NCBI GenBank assembly: GCA_018385135.1
Contig: JAHAWY010000007.1
Coordinates: 32,202-96,201, forward strand
DNA from: Oscillospiraceae bacterium
Lineage (GTDB): Bacteria; Bacillota; Clostridia; Oscillospirales; Oscillospiraceae
Direction: 5' to 3'
DNA length: 64,000 nt
Part shown: positions 60,183-64,000 of the stretch, one piece after another
How positions within the stretch are numbered: position 1 is the stretch's first letter
How the letters are laid out: every line of letters begins with the position of its first letter
The notes under the pieces: model-generated
What the model was told of the DNA's origin: nothing
The model's database searches: none
The model's input: only the letters and a program-made list of their open reading frames with translations
Translations under genes and position numbers: made by a program

Positions 60183-61013
60183 TCAAACGGCCACGGGTAT
60201 TTTCTCATTAAATTCATGGTATTCGTAGTTTTCCAGCGTGAAGCTGTCGCGCGTGAATTTATAAAAATCATCTATGCTCGCGTCCAGCGTGAATTTCGGC
60301 GCGGGCTTTGGCTCTTTTTCAATAAGCCGTTCAATTATCGGCACATGGCGGTCATATATATGCGCGTCCGCAATAACGTGCATCAGCTCGCCCGGAACAA
60401 GCCCCGAAACCTGCGCAAGCATCATCGTCAGCACGGCGTACTGGCAGACGTTCCAGTTGTTCGCGGCCAGCATATCCTGGCTTCGCTGATTTAATATGGC
60501 GTTGAGCGTGTTTCCGGAAACATTGAAGGTCATCGAATAGGCACAGGGATACAGCGCCATCTCAGACAGGTCGGCAAAGTTGTATATATTTGTCATTATG
60601 CGGCGGCTGCCGGGATTGTTTTTAAGGTCATAGAGTACGCGGTCAACCTGATCCATGTCGCCCTCTTTGTAGTGGTGCTTAATGCCGAGCTGATAGCCGT
60701 ATGCCTTGCCGATGCTGCCGTTTTCGTCAGCCCACTGATCCCATATATGTCCGCGAAGGTCTTTTATGTTGTTGCTTTTCGCCTGCCAAATCCAAAGCAG
60801 CTCGTCCACCGAGGTTTTAAGATAGGTACGGCGGAGCGTAAGGATGGGAAACTCCTTTGAGAGGTCATAGCGGTTAACAATGCCGAATTTTTTAATAGTA
60901 TGGGCGGGACTGCCGTCCTCCCAGCGGGGACGAACGTCACGATCGGTGTCCCAAACGCCGTTTTCAAGGATGTCCTTGCAGTTTGAAATGAAAATATTGT
61001 CGGCTATGCTCAT
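60183..61013 (-). CDS. thyA: Thymidylate synthase
   Basis: It methylates dUMP to dTMP using methylene-tetrahydrofolate. The 276-residue protein resembles the B. subtilis/phage phi3T ThyA type more than the E. coli type, with DELLWIWQAKSN, HIWDQWADENGSIGKAYGYQLG, SSRR-type GSRRIMTNIYN, the catalytic Cys in LYPCAYSMTFNV (the usual His after PC is Ala) and NQRSQDMLAANNWNV. The start at 61013 follows GAGGGAAACACT. It forms an operon with folA, joining the two reactions of the folate cycle. Confidence 0.95.
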   Translation of the reverse strand: MSIADNIFISNCKDILENGVWDTDRDVRPRWEDGSPAHTIKKFGIVNRYDLSKEFPILTLRRTYLKTSVDELLWIWQAKSNNIKDLRGHIWDQWADENGSIGKAYGYQLGIKHHYKEGDMDQVDRVLYDLKNNPGSRRIMTNIYNFADLSEMALYPCAYSMTFNVSGNTLNAILNQRSQDMLAANNWNVCQYAVLTMMLAQVSGLVPGELMHVIADAHIYDRHVPIIERLIEKEPKPAPKFTLDASIDDFYKFTRDSFTLENYEYHEFNEKIPVAV

Positions 61014-61078
61014 AGTGTTTCCCTCATATTTTTGCATAATTAGTGCGGTGGCAGACGCCGCGAAAACACACCTTATTT

Positions 61079-61107
61079 ATTATACTATCTGTCGCACTTT
61101 CTTTCAA
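61079..61107 (-). promoter_or_regulatory. Promoter of thyA-folA
   Basis: On the minus strand, TTGAAA (61107-61102) and TATAAT (61084-61079) with a 17-base spacer. No promoter of similar quality was found for the divergent ptcA gene. Confidence 0.75.
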
Positions 61108-61275
61108 TATAAGTTTTTTATATCAGCTATACAAGAGAGGTCTTTTGCGTTTTTAAAGGTAAAAGATTTTCTTCTTTTTTCGTCCGCAGGGGAATATGCG
61201 TGAAAAAAGCGGAAAAAATACCATAGTCGCGGGCTATAAAGCGCCGTCAACTACATTTTTACGGGAGGAACAAAC

Positions 61276-62289
61276 GTGCAAGCACAAAACTATATCGATA
61301 CCAACGATTATACAAAAGAAGAGCTGATGAAAATCGCGGAGCTTTCGCTTCTGCTGAAAAAATGTATCAAATCCAACTACTACCCCCAGCTTCTGCGTCA
61401 CAAGACCCTCGGCATGATTTTCCAGCAGTCGAGCACCCGCACCCGCGTTTCCTTTGAAACGGCAATGGCACAGCTCGGCGGTCACGCGCAGTATCTCGCA
61501 CCGGGGCAAATCCAGCTAGGCGGTCACGAGACCATAGAGGACACCTCTCGAGTTCTCAGCAGACTGGTCGATATCATTATGGCACGCGTTGAGCGTCACA
61601 AAAGCGTTTTCGACCTCGCCGAAAATTCCACTGTTCCTGTAATCAACGGCATGAGCGATTACAACCATCCCACGCAGGAGATGGGCGATATCTGCACAAT
61701 GATGGAGCATCTGCCCGAAGGCAAAACCCTCACCGACTGCAAGGTCGTTTTCGTCGGCGATGCCACACAAGTTTGCGCCTCTCTCGGTTTTATCTGCACC
61801 AAGATGGGCATGAGCTTTGTCCACTACGGACCTAAGGGCTTCCAGCTTCGTGAAAACCACCAGAAGATACTTGCCGAAAACTGCAAGGTTTCCGGCGGCA
61901 GCTTCCTTATCACCGACGATGAGGACAAGGCTCTTGAGGGAGCAGACTTCGTTTACACTGACGTATGGTACGGTCTTTATGAGGCGGAGCTGTCCGAGGA
62001 GGAGCGCATGAAGATATTCTACCCAAAGTATCAGGTAGATATGGAAATGATGAAGAAGGCCGCGCCGCACGCCAAATTCATGCATTGCCTTCCCGCCACA
62101 CGCGGTGAGGAGGTCACGGACGAGGTCATGGACTCTGATTGCTCTCTCGTTTTCGACGAGGCGGAAAACCGTCTTACCTCCATCCGCGGTATCCTTGTTT
62201 ATCTCCTGCGCGATAAGCTCGGTGAGCCTGAGGAGGCGCAGTTTGACACACTCAAGGCAGAGCTTTACGGCTTTATAAATAAGCTTTAA
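61276..62289 (+). CDS. ptcA: Putrescine carbamoyltransferase
   Basis: A 337-residue carbamoyltransferase of the putrescine type (PTCase), which in the agmatine deiminase pathway splits N-carbamoylputrescine to putrescine and carbamoyl phosphate for ATP. The carbamoyl-phosphate site [13 protein letters not shown] (about 53-65), the HPTQE motif ([10 protein letters not shown]) and the PTCase-typical [31 protein letters not shown] and [18 protein letters not shown] are seen; these match the enterococcal enzyme more than ornithine carbamoyltransferase. The start is GTG at 61276 after CGGGAGG. No agmatine deiminase, antiporter or carbamate kinase is next to it. Confidence 0.85.
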   Translation: MQAQNYIDTNDYTKEELMKIAELSLLLKKCIKSNYYPQLLRHKTLGMIFQQSSTRTRVSFETAMAQLGGHAQYLAPGQIQLGGHETIEDTSRVLSRLVDIIMARVERHKSVFDLAENSTVPVINGMSDYNHPTQEMGDICTMMEHLPEGKTLTDCKVVFVGDATQVCASLGFICTKMGMSFVHYGPKGFQLRENHQKILAENCKVSGGSFLITDDEDKALEGADFVYTDVWYGLYEAELSEEERMKIFYPKYQVDMEMMKKAAPHAKFMHCLPATRGEEVTDEVMDSDCSLVFDEAENRLTSIRGILVYLLRDKLGEPEEAQFDTLKAELYGFINKL

Positions 62290-62338
62290 GTACTGCAAAA
62301 CGGGTCGTCCAAAAAGGCGGCACAAATAGATAGCTTTT

Positions 62339-62378
62339 GGGAAACGGCGTAACTTCGGCTACGCCGTTTCTCCCTTTT
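62339..62378 (+). terminator. Terminator after ptcA
   Basis: GGGAAACGGCGTA and TACGCCGTTTCTCCC form a stem of about 13 bp around the loop ACTTCGGC, followed by TTTTGCG. Confidence 0.8.
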
Positions 62379-62552
62379 GCGTTTCCGCGTGATCACTTTT
62401 TATTTGTAAATCGCAAAACAGATTTTGCATACAAATAGGGCTTATGACCGTTCTTGCGGTGCCGGAGGCTTCTCCTGTCCGGCAGGAAATCAGACAGCTT
62501 CTCTGCCTTTTGTCTTTCTTTGATATTCGATGTAAAAAACTCGTTTAGCGCC
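62379..62552. other. Interval between ptcA and the CLC gene
   Basis: The 174 bases between the ptcA terminator and the CLC promoter contain a CCGGAGG/TCTCCTGTCCGG-type inverted repeat near 62463-62486 and one minus-strand reading frame (62393-62623) rich in Arg and Lys, whose first codon is TTG with no ribosome site. I see no supported gene. Confidence 0.4.
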
Positions 62553-62581
62553 TTGCGCGGGGCGGATGCAGGCGCTATAAT
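62553..62581 (+). promoter_or_regulatory. Promoter of the CLC gene
   Basis: TTGCGC (62553-62558) and TATAAT (62576-62581) with a 17-base spacer. Transcription begins near 62588, so the leader is only about 20 bases and has no room for a riboswitch. Confidence 0.75.
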
Positions 62582-62610
62582 GAGGGCAATAATGTTTGGG
62601 AGTCCTTTGC

Positions 62611-63867
62611 TTGCACATATCAAAAGACCGTATTTTAAAATACAGCTTTGAGCCGCTGGCGTTTTTGAAATGGCTGCTGTTTGCCTGCGTGATAGGCGTG
62701 GTGGTGGGGCTTGTCAGCATCAGCTTTTACTACGCCTTTGACTTTGTCACCGACCTGCGGCTGGCTCACCCGTGGCTGCTTTTTCTGCTGCCGCTTGGCG
62801 GCGTTGCGATAATTCTTGTTTATCGCATAAGCGGCATGGAGAATGACCGCGGCACAAACTTCGTGCTGCTTGCCGTCCGCGAAAACACCGCTTTGCCGCT
62901 TCGCACCGCCCCTCTGGTATACATATCCACGCTCATCACCCACCTTCTCGGCGGTTCGTCCGGACGCGAGGGCGCGATCCTTCAAATTGGCGGCTCGATT
63001 TCCGCCTCCATCGGACGCGCTATGCACCTTGACGACAAGGACAGCCGCATTATTACAATGTGCGGTATGTCCGCCGCCTTTGCCGCCCTCTTTGGAACTC
63101 CTATTGCAGCGGCGGTTTTCGCTATGGAGATCGTAAGCGTCGGTGTTATGTATTACGCCGCCATCGTACCCTGCGTGCTTTCGGCAATTATCGGCGTTGG
63201 TCTTGCGGAAACGCTCAGCGTTGCGCCGACCGCGTTTCATATTTTGGGAATGCCCCAGACCTCGGCGCTGCTGCTTTTGCAGGTTATCGCAATGGGCGTT
63301 CTCGGCGCAATGGTCTCCATGCTTTTTTGCCGCGCTATGCACCTTGCACCCGCGCTTTATGACAAATTTCTGCCCAATCACTTAGTTCGTGCCGCTGTCG
63401 GCGGTGCACTGGTCGTTGTCCTTACTCTAATCATCGGCTCGCGTGATTATAACGGCGCAGGCACTCAGCTTATTGCCGCCGCCCTTGCGGGAAACGCAGA
63501 ACCCGAAGCCTTCTTGCTGAAAATTCTGCTAACTGCCCTGACGCTTGGTGCGGGCTTTAAGGGAGGCGAGATCGTACCTGCCTTCTTCACCGGCTCAACC
63601 TTCGGCTGCGCAGCCGCATCACTTATAGGACTCTCTCCGTCTTTCGGCGCGGCGCTTGGGATGATTGCCGTTTTTTGCGGCGTCACCAACTGCCCACTCA
63701 CCTCGATCTTGCTTGCCTTTGAGCTTTTCGGCGGCGAGCAGCTTTCCATGTTTGCCCTCGTTTGCGCAATATCCTATATGCTCTCCGGCTATTACAGCCT
63801 TTACAGCGAGCAAAAGATTGTATACAGCAAGCTGCGTCCTGTGTATATAAACCGCAAAGCAAAATAA
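62611..63867 (+). CDS. CLC-family anion transporter, atypical type
   Basis: A CLC chloride/fluoride channel or antiporter of 418 residues with about ten membrane segments. The classic GREGP motif reads GSSGREGAILQIGG (Glu gate kept), and the C-terminal GxFxP-type motif is GAGFKGGEIVPAFFTG. The first pore motif, GSGIP in classical CLCs, is replaced by DRGTNFVLLAV, and the second internal glutamate (E203 in E. coli) is lost (AVFAMEIVSVG). These changes resemble the fluoride-specific CLC-F branch or a sister group. The start is TTG 62611, 8 bases after GGGAG. No cytosolic CBS domains. Confidence 0.85.
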   Translation: MHISKDRILKYSFEPLAFLKWLLFACVIGVVVGLVSISFYYAFDFVTDLRLAHPWLLFLLPLGGVAIILVYRISGMENDRGTNFVLLAVRENTALPLRTAPLVYISTLITHLLGGSSGREGAILQIGGSISASIGRAMHLDDKDSRIITMCGMSAAFAALFGTPIAAAVFAMEIVSVGVMYYAAIVPCVLSAIIGVGLAETLSVAPTAFHILGMPQTSALLLLQVIAMGVLGAMVSMLFCRAMHLAPALYDKFLPNHLVRAAVGGALVVVLTLIIGSRDYNGAGTQLIAAALAGNAEPEAFLLKILLTALTLGAGFKGGEIVPAFFTGSTFGCAAASLIGLSPSFGAALGMIAVFCGVTNCPLTSILLAFELFGGEQLSMFALVCAISYMLSGYYSLYSEQKIVYSKLRPVYINRKAK

Positions 63868-63892
63868 GAGTCTGTGTCATAGCGCACGGAAA

Positions 63893-63928
63893 AGCGCCCG
63901 CGCAATTTCGGCGGGCGCTGTTTTTCTT
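63893..63928 (+). terminator. Terminator after the CLC gene
   Basis: AGCGCCCGC and GCGGGCGCT form a 9-bp stem followed by GTTTTTCTT. Confidence 0.85.
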
Positions 63929-63955
63929 GGGCTTTTGTACTGTATCTGTTATAAT
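63927..63955 (+). promoter_or_regulatory. Promoter at the right edge, gene outside window
   Basis: TTGGGC (63927-63932) and TATAAT (63950-63955) with a 17-base spacer. It overlaps the end of the CLC terminator and drives something beyond base 64000. A GGCTA/TAGCC inverted repeat follows at 63961-63993. Confidence 0.55.
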
Positions 63956-64000
63956 TTAAGGCTATGTCACAACAAACAGTTGATAAATAGCCATTTTTAT

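Noticed and set aside
62400..62610. crcB fluoride riboswitch before the CLC gene
   Set aside because: The consensus blocks are not present and the transcript leader is only about 20 bases.
62393..62623. 76-residue basic minus-strand frame before the CLC gene
   Set aside because: First codon is TTG with no ribosome site, and it overlaps the CLC promoter; some Arg/Lys-rich sequence is expected by chance here.
1..64000. CRISPR array, prophage, complete insertion sequence, toxin-antitoxin or defence island
   Set aside because: I saw no spaced direct repeats, no transposase, integrase, phage structural or nuclease-effector genes, and no integration signs beside the tRNA cluster. Gene spacing is that of a normal core region.

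Overview
The window is a stretch of bacterial chromosome from a member of the Firmicutes, most likely Clostridia and probably near the Oscillospiraceae/Ruminococcaceae. The evidence is a GC-rich Firmicutes gene set (SepF, DivIVA, ComM/YifB, UPF0371 and UPF0735 proteins), the hfq - yggS - sepF - divIVA - ileS - lspA - rluD gene order, an archaeal/eukaryal-type ProRS, indolepyruvate:ferredoxin oxidoreductase (an anaerobe enzyme), strong GGAGG ribosome sites, and TTGACA/TATAAT promoters with 17-base spacers. I count 54 protein genes, 5 tRNAs and one T-box riboswitch. There is no CRISPR array, prophage, complete insertion sequence or defence island; almost everything is core genome.

Layout. 1-2218: 5' part of secA (minus). 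2.4-7.1 kb: a UPF0371 (DUF1846) gene with a long leader, iorAB for aromatic 2-oxoacid oxidation, and a lone Smr-domain gene. 7.1-7.85 kb: a five-gene tRNA operon (Gly, Arg, His, Gln, Lys) with its own promoter and terminator. 8-10 kb: DUF308 and HAAS/DUF1700-type membrane proteins. 10.1-13.2 kb: ACT-domain protein, homoserine dehydrogenase and aspartate kinase. 13.2-18.4 kb: HtrA protease, an XRE regulator, lepA, tadA and an apt-like phosphoribosyltransferase. 18.5-23.8 kb (minus): thiI-cinA and the metNIQ methionine importer. 23.8-28.6 kb (minus): comM, aspS, hisS.

28.7-35.8 kb (minus): a methylglyoxal-synthase homologue that has lost catalytic residues, the elongation genes PBP2-mreD-mreC with maf (no mreB), a U32 peptidase and zapA. 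36-40 kb: a DnaD/DnaC-like replication pair, a small single-domain protein and proS. 40.2-46.2 kb (minus): diguanylate cyclase, CPBP protease, mutS, miaB. 46.4-58 kb (plus): mutL, miaA, hfq, then the division/cell-envelope cluster (HlyD-like, yggS, sepF, divIVA, ileS, lspA, rluD). 58-61 kb (minus): T-box-controlled ilvA and thyA-folA. 61.3-63.9 kb (plus): an isolated putrescine carbamoyltransferase and a CLC-family anion transporter. A promoter at the right edge drives something outside the window.

I did not find a convincing undescribed system. The observations most worth checking are the MgsA homologue with the active-site Asp changed to Ser, the long low-complexity tail on LspA, the 18-bp palindrome over the thiI promoter, the structured leaders before the DUF1846 and zapA genes, and the CLC transporter whose pore motifs differ from classical CLCs.
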